A stretch of 38,082 bases of DNA, taken from Desulfonatronovibrio hydrogenovorans DSM 9292 (lineage in GTDB: Bacteria; Desulfobacterota; Desulfovibrionia; Desulfovibrionales; Desulfonatronovibrionaceae). The stretch covers positions 1-38,082 of the forward strand of contig NZ_JMKT01000002.1 in NCBI RefSeq assembly GCF_000686525.1. The letters are read 5' to 3'. Below the pieces are notes generated by a model that worked only from the letters and a program-made list of their open reading frames with translations, had not been told where the DNA came from and ran no database searches. Shown here in pieces: positions 14,725-24,356 of the stretch (positions within the stretch are counted from its first letter, which is position 1; each line of letters begins with the position of its first letter). The position numbers and the translations under genes were made by a program.

Positions 14725-16086
14725 ATGAATAAAAAAACGCCTCCCAATTCAACATTTCAGGAAAGGCTGACCTCCAAGGTCGGTCAGTTTGATCTTTCAG
14801 GCAAGACACTGCTCATCCCGGACATGGCCCCTCTGGGCTCCAGGTTTCTGGCTGCCGGATTCAGGGCCTTTGGGGTCCCGGCCAGGGTCATGGAGACCTA
14901 CACCGGTCTGGACCTGGGCAAACAGTTCACCTCAGGCAAAGAGTGTTTTCCCTGCCAGGTGACCCTGGGAGATATTCTCTATTGCCTTGAGACTGAAAAA
15001 AAACGGCTGGGAGATGAATTTAATCCTTCTGATTATGTCTATTTCATGCCCGAGGCTGACGGACCCTGCCGGTTCGGCATGTACAACAAACTGCACCGCC
15101 TGGTCCTGGACAAGTTTCCTGAGTTCCAGGACGTGGCCATAACATATCTTTCCACAGCCGACGGATACCAGTCTTCAGCCATTCTCCCCCCTGAAAAATC
15201 CCGGCTGTTCCGACGGCTGGCCTACGTGGCCACCATTATCGCTGATGTCATGGACCGGGCCATCTGGAGAATCAGGCCCTATGAGCAGGAGCAGGGTCAG
15301 ACTGACCAGTTTTTTGCCCGGGCAGTAAAGGATATGGAAGAGGCCATTGAAGAATCCGGAGAAAGCAGGGATTTCAAATCCCTTTATTCCCTGCTGGCAG
15401 ATACTGTGCATCAGGGTAAAAAGATCATTGACCCGTCCAGGCCCCGCAAGCCCAGAATCGGTATTATCGGTGAAATCTATCTGCGCACCCATCCCCCTTC
15501 CAACCAGGACATCATCCGGGAAATCGAAGCCCATGGCGGGGAGGTGGTGGATGCTTCCCTGGGGGAATGGATCAATTTTGTCACCTACAGCAATCTCAGG
15601 GACACCCGCAGAAAATGGCGCCAGGCCTGGAAAAAACTGGATATGAAGGGTTTAATGGCGTCTTCACGCAAGTGGCTGGACAGCAAGATCGAGATAAAAT
15701 ATCAGCTCTGGCGGCAGCAGCAGGCCTATGACCAGGCATTGCAGCATCTGGACATCCAGGCAGATCACCCCATCAGGGACCTGGAAAAGCGTCTGGACAA
15801 TGACCGGCTGTTTAATTTTGACATCGGCACTGAAGCTGCCATCAGTATCGGGGGAGCCCTGGAATATGTGCATGAGGATTTTGACGGAGTGATCAATGTC
15901 TTTCCCTTTACCTGCATGCCCAGCACCATCTGCTCGGCCATCTTGAAGCCCCTGCTTCTGGAGAAAAAGGTGCCTTACCTGGATGCCCCGTATGACGGGT
16001 CTATTCAGCCCAACCGGGATATTGCCATCCGGACCTTCATGTATCAGGCTGCCCAGAAAAGGAATAAACCGGACCAGCCCGCCTGA
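14725..16086 (+). CDS. HgdB/DUF2229-like partner of the activase
   Basis: A 453-aa protein related to the acyl-CoA dehydratase D-subunit/DUF2229 group. The conserved cysteines that could hold an iron-sulfur cluster lie in GKECFPCQVTLGD, MPEADGPCRFGMYNK and FPFTCMPSTICSAI. IGIIGEIYLRTHPPSNQDI and DAPYDGSIQPNRDIAIRTF match the C-terminal part of HgdB-like proteins. The open frame begins at 14587, overlapping the activase gene, but the first 46 codons look non-coding and ATG 14725 starts the conserved part; its RBS is weak. It is co-directional with the activase and surely its partner. Whether it reduces a CoA ester or another hard substrate, as double-cubane proteins do, is open. Confidence 0.8.
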   Translation: MNKKTPPNSTFQERLTSKVGQFDLSGKTLLIPDMAPLGSRFLAAGFRAFGVPARVMETYTGLDLGKQFTSGKECFPCQVTLGDILYCLETEKKRLGDEFNPSDYVYFMPEADGPCRFGMYNKLHRLVLDKFPEFQDVAITYLSTADGYQSSAILPPEKSRLFRRLAYVATIIADVMDRAIWRIRPYEQEQGQTDQFFARAVKDMEEAIEESGESRDFKSLYSLLADTVHQGKKIIDPSRPRKPRIGIIGEIYLRTHPPSNQDIIREIEAHGGEVVDASLGEWINFVTYSNLRDTRRKWRQAWKKLDMKGLMASSRKWLDSKIEIKYQLWRQQQAYDQALQHLDIQADHPIRDLEKRLDNDRLFNFDIGTEAAISIGGALEYVHEDFDGVINVFPFTCMPSTICSAILKPLLLEKKVPYLDAPYDGSIQPNRDIAIRTFMYQAAQKRNKPDQPA

Positions 16087-16107
16087 GGAAAGCGGGCTGG
16101 TCCGGTT
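16067..16107. terminator. Strong hairpin between convergent genes
   Basis: A perfect 16-bp stem (16067-16082 against 16092-16107, arm AACCGGACCAGCCCGC) with a 9-base loop. The stop codon TGA of the HgdB-like gene lies in the loop and its last four codons in the left arm. It separates this gene from the convergent glnA. T-rich tails are poor on both strands, so it may act as a bidirectional terminator or mRNA-end stabiliser. Confidence 0.7.
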
Positions 16108-16141
16108 CATAAGGCTGCCAGACAGATAGGAGGGTCAATGC

Positions 16142-17488
16142 TTAAAGAAAAGGAAGGTACTTCTTGATTTCGTATTCAGTGATCTGAATGCGGTAGTTGT
16201 CCCATTCGATTTTCTTGTTATCGATGAATTTGTTGAAGATATGGTCGCCCAGAGCCTCCTTGATTATGGTGCTCTTGGAAAGTTCGCTCACTGCTTCAAA
16301 CAGGCTTCCAGGCAGACTTTCAATGCCATGATTTTCCCGTTCCTGGACATTCATTTCAAAGATGTCCTCTTCCACTGGAGCAGGAAGCTCATAACCGGCT
16401 TCAATACCCTTCAGACCTGCGGCCAGCATTGAAGCAAAGGCCAGATACAGGTTGCAGGCCGGATCCGGAGAACGCAGCTCCACTCTGGTGGCTGCTTCCT
16501 TGCCCGGCTTGTACATGGGCACTCGAACCAGGGAGGACCTGTTTCGCCTGGCCCAGGCCACATAAACCGGAGCTTCATATCCAGGGACCAGCCGCTTGTA
16601 GGAGTTGATCCACTGGTTGCATACTGCAGTCAGCTCCTTGGCATGGGTCAAGAGTCCGGCAATATACTGCTTGCCTTCAAGGCTCAAGCTGAAGTCGCCT
16701 TTGGAATCAAAGAATGCATTCTTGCCGTTTTTGAACAGGGACTGGTGGACGTGCATGCCGCTGCCGTTTTCACCAAACAGAGGCTTGGGCATAAAGGTGG
16801 CGTAGCAGCCGTGCTTGCGGGCGATTTCCTTGACCACGGCCCGGTAGGTAATGGCGTTGTCAGCCATTTTCAGGGCTTCCTGGTACCTGAGGTCTATTTC
16901 GTGCTGACTGGGGGCCACTTCATGATGGCTGTATTCAACATCAATACCCATCTTTTCCAGGGCAAAGATGATGTCCCTGCGGATATCATTGGCCAGGTCC
17001 AGGGGAGGGGCATCAAAATATCCGCCCACGTCCAGGATCTTGGGGGCACTGGAATCCTCGAACAGGAAGAACTCCAGCTCCGGACCGACATAAAATGTGT
17101 AGCCCTTTTCCGCTGCCTTGGCCAAAGCCCTTTTCAAGACATAGCGGCTGTCGCCTTCATAAGGTGTTCCGTCCGGGTTTTTGATGTCGCAGAACATCCT
17201 GGCCACGGGCTTGTCCGAAGGCCTGAAAGAAAGCATCTGAAAGGTGCTTGGATCAGGAAAGGCCACCATGTCACTTTCATGAATCCTGGAAAAGCCCTGG
17301 ATGGATGATCCGTCAAAGCCCATACCCTCTTCAAAGGCGCCCTCAAGCTCGCTGGGAGTAATCTGAAAACTCTTCAAAGTACCCAGGACATCTACAAACC
17401 AGAACTGGATAAAACTGACGTTGTACTCTTTGACCGCCTTGATCACGTCATCTGTGTTCTTGCAGTTGAATACCGGAAAGTCTGCCAT
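16142..17488 (-). CDS. glnA: Glutamine synthetase, type I (alpha-like)
   Basis: ATP-dependent synthesis of glutamine from glutamate and ammonium, the main ammonium-assimilation step, as a cytoplasmic dodecamer. Conserved segments: MGFDGSSIQGF (about 56-66), metal-site GPELEFFLF (about 129-137), HHEVAPSQHEIDLRY (about 187-201), latch-type NGSGMHVHQSL, and RRNRSSLVRVP with the catalytic arginines. At 448 aa it has no long insertion, and the NLYDLP-type adenylylation tyrosine of beta-type enzymes is absent (ELPAPVEEDIFEMN there). It should thus be controlled by feedback or protein partners, not by GlnE. RBS GGAGG precedes ATG. It follows glnD on the same strand after a 270-bp gap that contains a dyad. 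Confidence 0.97.
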   Translation of the reverse strand: MADFPVFNCKNTDDVIKAVKEYNVSFIQFWFVDVLGTLKSFQITPSELEGAFEEGMGFDGSSIQGFSRIHESDMVAFPDPSTFQMLSFRPSDKPVARMFCDIKNPDGTPYEGDSRYVLKRALAKAAEKGYTFYVGPELEFFLFEDSSAPKILDVGGYFDAPPLDLANDIRRDIIFALEKMGIDVEYSHHEVAPSQHEIDLRYQEALKMADNAITYRAVVKEIARKHGCYATFMPKPLFGENGSGMHVHQSLFKNGKNAFFDSKGDFSLSLEGKQYIAGLLTHAKELTAVCNQWINSYKRLVPGYEAPVYVAWARRNRSSLVRVPMYKPGKEAATRVELRSPDPACNLYLAFASMLAAGLKGIEAGYELPAPVEEDIFEMNVQERENHGIESLPGSLFEAVSELSKSTIIKEALGDHIFNKFIDNKKIEWDNYRIQITEYEIKKYLPFL

Positions 17489-17624
17489 ATTAAGCCTCCA
17501 TAGGTGTTAAAGATTGTTTGCCTTTATACTCTTCACTTTTTGGACCAAGACTTATTTTTATATCAATATCAAATAGATGTACGCCAAAGCCCTGAACTGG
17601 ACCTGCCTCCCCTGCTCTGTGTTT

Positions 17625-17681
17625 TACAAATATGTACAACTTATCCTGCCTCTCCAGGAGGCATCTTGACATATTTGTACA
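17625..17681 (-). promoter_or_regulatory. Nested dyad upstream of glnA
   Basis: Two near-palindromic 12-mers, TACAAATATGTA (17625-17636) and GACATATTTGTA (17668-17679), are inverted relative to each other. Between them is a small stem GCCTC-TCCAG-GAGGC (17648-17662). No T-run follows on the minus strand, so a regulator site or looped operator in the glnD-glnA gap, 137-193 bp before the glnA start, is more likely than a terminator. The regulator is unknown. Confidence 0.5.
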
Positions 17682-17759
17682 TTGTCCTGCCAAGGGCTGT
17701 TTTTTCGAAGCTGAATAAAGCCTGTCTCAGGTCAAAAAAAGCTATGCCGGCCAGATAGT

Positions 17760-20327
17760 TCAGAGAAAAAGGGATTTAATGGAGGAATAAAGGACAGCTC
17801 CCAGGGTTTTCCGGTCTTTGTCCAGCTTCATCCCGCTCTGGTCCCTGACATAAAAGACATGGGAGCTCTGATCCATGCTTGCCGCTATCAGGGCAAAGGA
17901 GATATCCACCCCCTGATCAGCCAGGCAGGCGCTCAAAAGCCAGGTCAGGCAGGGGTGATCAGGTGCGTCAACTTCAATCAGGGTGTAAAAGTCAGACGAG
18001 TCATTATCAACCTTGACCCGGTACCTGGAACCGGCAACAGCTGTCTTCCTGATCCGATCACAAAATTGTCTAACATCATCCTGCCCGGAAATCAGGCCTT
18101 TCAGATCCTGCCGGACCTCCTGCCAGGCCTGGACAGGGTAGAGAGGATCAGCTGGAGGACTGACCTTGAGCATGTCCACAACCAGGCCGTTGTCCCAGGT
18201 GAAGAGTCCGGCCGAGTAGATCTTTACCTGATTCATGGCCAGGGCCGCAGCGATCCTGGTCAATAGACCGGGTCTGTCCCTGGTGACCAGGGTCAGACTC
18301 CAGTAACCGTAACTGCCCGGGCCAGGTTTGTCCGTAAGCAGAATAAACCCGGGGTCATTTCCGGCTTGGTCCGGATTGGCGTTAATGGCTGTAAACTTTT
18401 CCACCACCCGGATATGCCTTATGATCTCCGGGATGGGGACCCTGAGCAGATATCTGTAGGGCATGGCCTGGAGCATTTCCTCCCAGAACTGATTGTAATC
18501 CCGGTCTGATCTGACCTTGTCCCTGACCACGGCCATTCTGTGCCCGGCATGGTGTCCGCCCAGGATGGTATGTTTCATGAGTCTGGCTGCCCTGAAATAA
18601 AGTGATCGAACCAGATTTTCCTGCCAGTTATTCCATACTCCCGGACCTGTGGCCCTGGCATCAGCATAACAAAGCAGAGTCAGCTGGCCCAGGCGGTCCA
18701 GGGAGCCCACCTCCTGGACAAAATCAGCCACCACTCCCTCTTCATCCAGATCCCGCTTCAAGGCTGTCCCCACCATGAGCAGATGGTTGCGGACCAGGAA
18801 AACCGTATCCTCCAGAACTTCCTCGGCTATGCCCCAGGCCTTGAGGACCTGTTCAGCCAGTCTGGCCCCGGTCTGACAGTGATCCCCCTCTCCCTTGCCC
18901 AGATCATGGACAAGAGCTGCCAGTCGCAGGGCAGGGAAAAAGGCATAACTATGGAGTTCTTCCTTTAAAAAGCCTTTTTTCCCGTCCAGACCGGCAATAT
19001 TGTCCAGGACATGCAGGGTGTGTTCACCCAGAGGATAGATATGGACCCCGTCGAACTGGACAAAAAACCATTTTTTCTCCAGTTCCGGCAGCACAAAACC
19101 CAAAAGTCCGCTCCTAAACATCAGGCGCAGCCACCGGCCTGGAGTGTCCTGCATGACTATTTCCAGAAAAACATCCTGAACAGCCCTTTTAATGACCGGA
19201 CTGAGTCCGGCTGTTTCCAGAAATCTTCTGATCCCAACCAGGGAAGGTCCGGATATATCCAGCCCGGTCTGGACACCGGACCGGAATATCTCCGGAATCA
19301 GCTCTGGATTCTTCTCCAGATCCGCCCTGCTGGAAAGCCACAGCTTGCTGTTCTGTTGCTGAATCAATTGTTGATCCTGGACCGGAAACAGCTTTTTCCT
19401 GTTTCGGCTGGAAGAGTGCCGGTCTTGCCGGGCCAGAATAAGATCCACAGCCACCTGGGCCTGCTCCATGATCCGGCTCTGCCTGGTGAATAACTCTTCC
19501 AGAAACACCTCCACCCCGGATTTGCCCCCCAGCTCGTGAAAACCCATTATCCGGGCTGCTTCAGGCTGCAGATCCAGGTAAAGCCGGTCATTCTTGGTCC
19601 TGTTCATTGAGTGGAGCCCACTGCGCAGGTCAAACAAAAAATCCACTGCCTGGTAAAAACTGCGGCTGTCTTTGCCCCAAAAGGGCAGGTCTGGTTCCGG
19701 CTGGATGTATTGAAAGATCTTTTCAGTCCAGACCACCAGATTGTAATCCCTTAATCCCCCGGGATCATCCTTGAGGTCCGGCTCCATAAAGTAGTCCGAT
19801 CCAAGAAGATGCCATCTGGAATCCTTTGACCTGGCCAGGCTGTGCAGCAGTCTGGTCCCTTCATCCCTGAACAAGGGCTTCAAGGCCCTGGACAGGGCAG
19901 CATAAAGGTTGCGATCTCCGCAGATATACCGGACATCCACCAGAGAGGTCAGCACATGATGATCCTGACAGGCCAGTTCCAGGCACTGACTTATGCTCCG
20001 TACGCCGTGTCCCAGGTCCAGCCCTGAATCCCACAAGGGGTGGAGAAGCCGGGCTACTGTCTGTTCAGCCTGCTGCTCATGGCTGGAATCAATAAGGATG
20101 AGCAGGTCAATGTCTGATTTTAAAAACTGTTCCTGCCGGCCGTATCCACCAACTGCAGCCAGGGTCAGGCCCTGGACCGAAGCCAGTTTGAGCTCATCAA
20201 GCCTGGAACAGAAATACTGATCTGTTATGCGGGATATTTTTTGCGCTGCAGACCTGCCCTGCCCAGGGAGGTAAAGCCTTGGATCGCTTCGGCGGGCAAG
20301 GAAGGTCTGCAGCGCTGAGGGGGTCAT
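17760..20327 (-). CDS. glnD: [Protein-PII] uridylyltransferase/uridylyl-removing enzyme
   Basis: The glutamine sensor that adds UMP to PII when glutamine is low and removes it when high. An 855-aa four-part layout is visible: nucleotidyltransferase with GGYGRQEQFLKSDIDLLIL (60-78, aspartates 72 and 74), a central helical part, an HD domain with ALVHDLGKGEGDH, and two C-terminal ACT domains starting near TRDRPGLLTRIAAALAMN and EVDAPDHPCLTWLLSACL. Typical GlnD is 850-900 aa, so it is complete. It starts 34 bp after the PII gene, and its target tyrosine is present there. glnA lies downstream. Confidence 0.95.
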   Translation of the reverse strand: MTPSALQTFLARRSDPRLYLPGQGRSAAQKISRITDQYFCSRLDELKLASVQGLTLAAVGGYGRQEQFLKSDIDLLILIDSSHEQQAEQTVARLLHPLWDSGLDLGHGVRSISQCLELACQDHHVLTSLVDVRYICGDRNLYAALSRALKPLFRDEGTRLLHSLARSKDSRWHLLGSDYFMEPDLKDDPGGLRDYNLVVWTEKIFQYIQPEPDLPFWGKDSRSFYQAVDFLFDLRSGLHSMNRTKNDRLYLDLQPEAARIMGFHELGGKSGVEVFLEELFTRQSRIMEQAQVAVDLILARQDRHSSSRNRKKLFPVQDQQLIQQQNSKLWLSSRADLEKNPELIPEIFRSGVQTGLDISGPSLVGIRRFLETAGLSPVIKRAVQDVFLEIVMQDTPGRWLRLMFRSGLLGFVLPELEKKWFFVQFDGVHIYPLGEHTLHVLDNIAGLDGKKGFLKEELHSYAFFPALRLAALVHDLGKGEGDHCQTGARLAEQVLKAWGIAEEVLEDTVFLVRNHLLMVGTALKRDLDEEGVVADFVQEVGSLDRLGQLTLLCYADARATGPGVWNNWQENLVRSLYFRAARLMKHTILGGHHAGHRMAVVRDKVRSDRDYNQFWEEMLQAMPYRYLLRVPIPEIIRHIRVVEKFTAINANPDQAGNDPGFILLTDKPGPGSYGYWSLTLVTRDRPGLLTRIAAALAMNQVKIYSAGLFTWDNGLVVDMLKVSPPADPLYPVQAWQEVRQDLKGLISGQDDVRQFCDRIRKTAVAGSRYRVKVDNDSSDFYTLIEVDAPDHPCLTWLLSACLADQGVDISFALIAASMDQSSHVFYVRDQSGMKLDKDRKTLGAVLYSSIKSLFL

Positions 20328-20360
20328 GCCGGGTTGTGATCAGGGTTGCCCCTGATCCCG

Positions 20361-20753
<393 letters not shown>

Positions 20754-22013
20754 CTATTTGGAGCCTTTGGAGCGGACGAATTCCGGATATGCTTCCATTC
20801 CGCATTCAGCCATATCCATGCCCTGGTATTCCATTTCCTCGTCAACCCTGATTCCCATGACCACTTTGATCAAAGCCCAGACAACCAGACTTGTTCCGAA
20901 CATCCAGCCGAAGATGACTGCTATGCCGGCCAGCTGACCGAACAGGGTGGCCTCAGGATGAGAAAAGAGAACCGCCAGAAGTCCCCACACACCAACCACA
21001 CCGTGGACTGAAATCGCACCCACTGGATCATCGATCTTCAGCTTGTCCAGGGCCACGATGGAGAAGACAACAATTATTCCGCCCAAAGCGCCGATAACGC
21101 AGGCCAGAGGCATGGACGGGAAACTGGGTTCAGCAGTAATGGCCACCAGCCCGGCCAGAGCACCATTTAAACCCATGGTCAGATCAGCCTTGCCGAACTT
21201 GATCTGGGAGGTAATCAGGGCAAAGACCATGCCCGAAGCTGCTGCCAGGTTGGTATTGGCAAAGACCATGGCCACGGCATTGGCTGATTCTACGTCAGAC
21301 ACCTTGAGCTCTGATCCTCCATTGAAACCGAACCAGCCCATCCACAGGATGAAAGTCCCCAGGGTGGCCAGGGGCATATTGGCTCCAGGAATGGCGTTTA
21401 TCTTCCCGTCCGGACCATACTTGCCTTTTCTGGCCCCCAGCAGGAGCACCCCGGCCAGGGCAGCTGAAGCACCAGCCATATGCACGATACCTGAACCGGC
21501 ATAATCAGCAAAACCCAGCTCATCCAGGAAACCCCCGCCCCAGGTCCAGTAACCATGCACCGGATAAAGCACACCAGTCATGACCACTGCAAACAAAAGA
21601 AATGCCCAGAGCTTCATCCGTTCAGCCACAGCCCCGGAAACTACGGACATGGCCGTGGCTACAAACACCACCTGGAAAAAGAAATCCGAAATATTTGAGT
21701 AATACGGAGCATCAGCTCCTCCAGCCACCACATCAGCCACGGTATTGTCCCCGCCCACAAAAAAGCTGATGCCCGGGATGATTGAACCGCCTTCCCCGTA
21801 CATGATATTGTACCCTACAATCATATACATGATGCAGGCAATGGAATAAAGACTTATGTTCTTGGTCAGGATTTCCACCGTGTTCTTGGATCTGACCAGG
21901 CCTGATTCCAGCATGGTAAACCCGGCCGCCATCCACATGACCAGCAGTCCTGAAATCAGGAAGTAAAATGTGTCCAATGCATAGCTGAGCTCAAGCAAGT
22001 GTTCCATCTTCAT
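20754..22013 (-). CDS. amtB: Ammonium transporter
   Basis: A 419-aa Amt/MEP/Rh channel in the cytoplasmic membrane that takes up ammonium. About eleven hydrophobic helices are visible. Family signatures include AGFTMLESGLVRSKN near residue 30, the DYAGSGIVHMAGASAALAG stretch, FILWMGWFGFNGGS, and VHGVVGVWGLLAVL with the second pore histidine (HMAGA and HGVVG). No signal peptide precedes the first helix. RBS AAGGAGG is strong. It is the first gene of amtB-glnK-glnD(-glnA), with a sigma-54 promoter candidate 195 bp upstream, consistent with induction under nitrogen limitation. Confidence 0.97.
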   Translation of the reverse strand: MKMEHLLELSYALDTFYFLISGLLVMWMAAGFTMLESGLVRSKNTVEILTKNISLYSIACIMYMIVGYNIMYGEGGSIIPGISFFVGGDNTVADVVAGGADAPYYSNISDFFFQVVFVATAMSVVSGAVAERMKLWAFLLFAVVMTGVLYPVHGYWTWGGGFLDELGFADYAGSGIVHMAGASAALAGVLLLGARKGKYGPDGKINAIPGANMPLATLGTFILWMGWFGFNGGSELKVSDVESANAVAMVFANTNLAAASGMVFALITSQIKFGKADLTMGLNGALAGLVAITAEPSFPSMPLACVIGALGGIIVVFSIVALDKLKIDDPVGAISVHGVVGVWGLLAVLFSHPEATLFGQLAGIAVIFGWMFGTSLVVWALIKVVMGIRVDEEMEYQGMDMAECGMEAYPEFVRSKGSK

Positions 22014-22208
22014 CTCCTCCTTAAAATGTTCATTTTTGTAAATTCAATCTATAAAAATCAAATCGGCGCCCTGGAATGGCTTCCAGCCAATCAGCCGGAC
22101 ATAAGCTGCTAACCTACCATATCAGCTGATATCTATTGACATAAATAAGAAAAGTATCCATGCCCAACCTCCTTGATTTATTTTTTCTAAACCCATGCCT
22201 CCCTAAAA

Positions 22209-22224
22209 AGCAATGATGATGCCA
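22209..22224 (-). promoter_or_regulatory. Sigma-54 promoter candidate for amtB-glnK-glnD
   Basis: On the minus strand TGGCAT-CATCA-TTGCT, one base off the -24 consensus TGGCAC and a good -12 TTGCT at the required five-base spacing. It lies 195 bp before the amtB ATG. In the 460-bp gap between amtB and the divergent EAL gene I see no other gene. Activation by NtrC or NifA is inferred from the pathway. Confidence 0.75.
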
Positions 22225-22475
22225 AAGAGGCAATATATTGAATTTTAAGACTTATCTTTCCCAGGCCCAAAATGACCTGACATTTTTGTAAAAAACATTG
22301 AAAGGGATGTGATGGTCCAGGCCGAGACTGCCATTCCAAAGCCACCCCCCGACCCCAGGGGCAAAGAGGGCCCAGCCCGGGAAAAGCCCTTGGCCCTACT
22401 GGACAATGGCCCGAACCTTGCTAGCCCCAAGCCTGAATCAGACAACCCTTATTTAACATTCAGGACTTCAGTATC

Positions 22476-23711
22476 ATGCCCACCACCCCAGACTTGAACC
22501 TTGATCTTATAATCCGGAAACAGAGCCTGATGACCCATTTCCAGCCTGTGGTATCCATAAAAAAGAAAAAAATAATCGGCCTGGAAGCCTTGAGCAGGGG
22601 CCTGGATCCCATATCCGGAAACCTCGTCCAGCCCTGTCTTCTTTTTGCTGCTGCAGAGCATTTTGACAAAACAGTAGAAACAGACAGGGCCTGCCGAAAG
22701 GCCGCATTGACTGCATTCAGGCCGGTTCACCAGCAGCATCCGGACCTGCTGCTGTTCATCAACTTTGACACCTCAATGGTTGACAAGGGAATAGTGGGGT
22801 CAGGGAATTTCTTAAGGATGGTCAGGGATCATGGAATCGATCCCAGGAACATCGTCATTGAGCTGGTGGAATCAAGGGTCAGGGATTTTTCCGAGCTGTG
22901 CAGGTTCATTTCCATGTACCGGGAGCACGGCTTTCTCATAGCCCTTGACGATTTCGGGGCCGGCCATTCCAATCTGGAAAGGGTCTCAATCATTAAACCG
23001 GATATCATCAAGATTGACCGCTCCCTGATCAAGGACATTCACTCCCAGTTCTACAAACAGGAAATCATCAAGGCCGTGGTCAAGCTGGCTGATCAGCTTG
23101 GAGTCATGGTCCTGGCCGAAGGAACTGAAAACCCCCGGGAGGTCCTGAAATCTCTGGAATTGGGGACCGACCTTTTTCAAGGCTATTTTTTCGCCAGACC
23201 CCAGAATATTCTCGATGTAGATTTTGACAAAATTGAAGATAAAATCAGAGAGACTGGAGATGGTTTTTTCAAATGCGTCATTAAGAGGATCAAGGCCAGG
23301 AAACAAAAATTCAGCAACTACCAGGCCTTAAGTTTTTCTATCCTTTCCGGGCTCAGCAGTGGCCAGGATATGGACTTGGAAAGCCAGCTCAAAAAAATGA
23401 TCAAGTCCAGTAAAGTGATTGAATGTGCCTATGTGCTGGATGAGTCAGGCAGGCAGGTTTCACCCACTGTAGTCAACAGGGGCTTTGTCCGGGAGCGAAA
23501 AAGCAGGTTTCTTTTCCGGCCGGCGGAAAAAGGGGACGATCACTGTCTGAAAGATTATTACGTCTACATCCAGGCCGGGCTGGACAGGTTCATAACTGAT
23601 CCCTATATATCCCTGGCCACCGGAACCCTGTGCCGGACCATATCCATGACCTTCAGCACCCGGAACGGACAGAAGCATATCCTGTGCCTGGACATGCGGG
23701 AAAAAGATTAG
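22476..23711 (+). CDS. EAL-domain c-di-GMP phosphodiesterase
   Basis: A 411-aa cytoplasmic protein with an N-terminal EAL domain (about 15-245) that should hydrolyse cyclic di-GMP to pGpG. Catalytic signatures are kept: EAL at 37-39, NFDTS, ELVESR at 129-134, DDFGAG at 158-163, lysine 179 in IIKIDRSL, AEGTEN at 214-219 and QGYFFARP. The C-terminal 150 residues form a sensor-like domain resembling the YkuI C-terminal (PAS/Cache-like) region, with CAYVLDESGRQVSP typical of such folds. There is no GGDEF domain and no membrane segment. It is divergent from amtB. The start has AGGA upstream. Confidence 0.9.
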   Translation: MPTTPDLNLDLIIRKQSLMTHFQPVVSIKKKKIIGLEALSRGLDPISGNLVQPCLLFAAAEHFDKTVETDRACRKAALTAFRPVHQQHPDLLLFINFDTSMVDKGIVGSGNFLRMVRDHGIDPRNIVIELVESRVRDFSELCRFISMYREHGFLIALDDFGAGHSNLERVSIIKPDIIKIDRSLIKDIHSQFYKQEIIKAVVKLADQLGVMVLAEGTENPREVLKSLELGTDLFQGYFFARPQNILDVDFDKIEDKIRETGDGFFKCVIKRIKARKQKFSNYQALSFSILSGLSSGQDMDLESQLKKMIKSSKVIECAYVLDESGRQVSPTVVNRGFVRERKSRFLFRPAEKGDDHCLKDYYVYIQAGLDRFITDPYISLATGTLCRTISMTFSTRNGQKHILCLDMREKD

Positions 23712-23753
23712 CCTGAAGATGAGTTCATCTTTCACCCTGGACCGGTGCTGAAC

Positions 23754-24158
23754 CTATTCTTCCTCTTTAAGGGCCTGATGTCCGGTTCGGCTGCAGCCAA
23801 GGCTGCTCTGAAGATAGTCCCCCCCGCTGACCAGCCTCCCCCTGGCTGTCGGGAAAAAATAGATCCAGGCCAGAATTACCTCTCCCATGTCCAGGCACAC
23901 CCGGATTTTTTCCCGCTTGTACCAGGCGGGATGGTTTTCCAGGATGTCCAGCCGGGCCAGTCCCTGGGTACTGACCTGATAGACCTCGCCCTTGACCCTG
24001 GACCGGGGCTGATCCTTGACCAGGTAGGGATAGTCGTCAACATATAGGGCGTACCTGTCCTTTGTCCTGGCGGTTCCCAGATATTTCTCATCCTTAAGCA
24101 GGCCATGATTGGAACAGCCCTGTCTCAAGGTCCCATAGACAAAGACCAGGTGGTTCAT
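23754..24158 (-). CDS. Gamma-glutamylcyclotransferase/AIG2-like protein
   Basis: A 134-aa protein of the GGCT/BtrG fold. The substrate loop VYGTLRQG is at residues 7-14, and the likely catalytic glutamate lies in LDILENHPAWY (about 71-81). The family releases 5-oxoproline from gamma-glutamyl compounds; the bacterial substrate is often unknown. RBS GGAG precedes ATG. It is convergent with the EAL gene, its stop lying about 40 bp from that gene's end. Nothing ties it to nitrogen fixation beyond proximity. Confidence 0.88.
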   Translation of the reverse strand: MNHLVFVYGTLRQGCSNHGLLKDEKYLGTARTKDRYALYVDDYPYLVKDQPRSRVKGEVYQVSTQGLARLDILENHPAWYKREKIRVCLDMGEVILAWIYFFPTARGRLVSGGDYLQSSLGCSRTGHQALKEEE

Positions 24159-24248
24159 GATATTCTCCGCTGCTCATCAGCCTGTCCCGGTCCTGGTTCA
24201 GGAGTGGACCGGCAAAAGCTGGTTATTATCTCCAACCGGTCTTAACAG

Positions 24249-24356
24249 TGTGAAAAAGTCCTTATCAGGCAGGCTGTTCAAAAATTCCAAGTGCAGGAAA
24301 CAAAAAAAGTTCAAGGTCGCAGCGTACTTATCCATACGTAAGAGTTTGAACTTTTT
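24249..24356. repeat. Palindromic dispersed repeat, copy C (left part)
   Basis: Third copy of the palindrome of 5942-6083, here in the orientation beginning GTCCTTATCAGGCAGGCTGTTC. It is interrupted by MITE copy C after ACTTTTT and continues at 24661. This fixes the order of events: palindrome first, MITE later. Confidence 0.85.

Noticed and set aside
16643-17308. Long frame of 221 codons opposite glnA, and similar long antisense frames in glnD, nifD and the activase genes
   Set aside because: Mirror frames caused by codon bias of the genes on the other strand; no RBS and no plausible protein composition.
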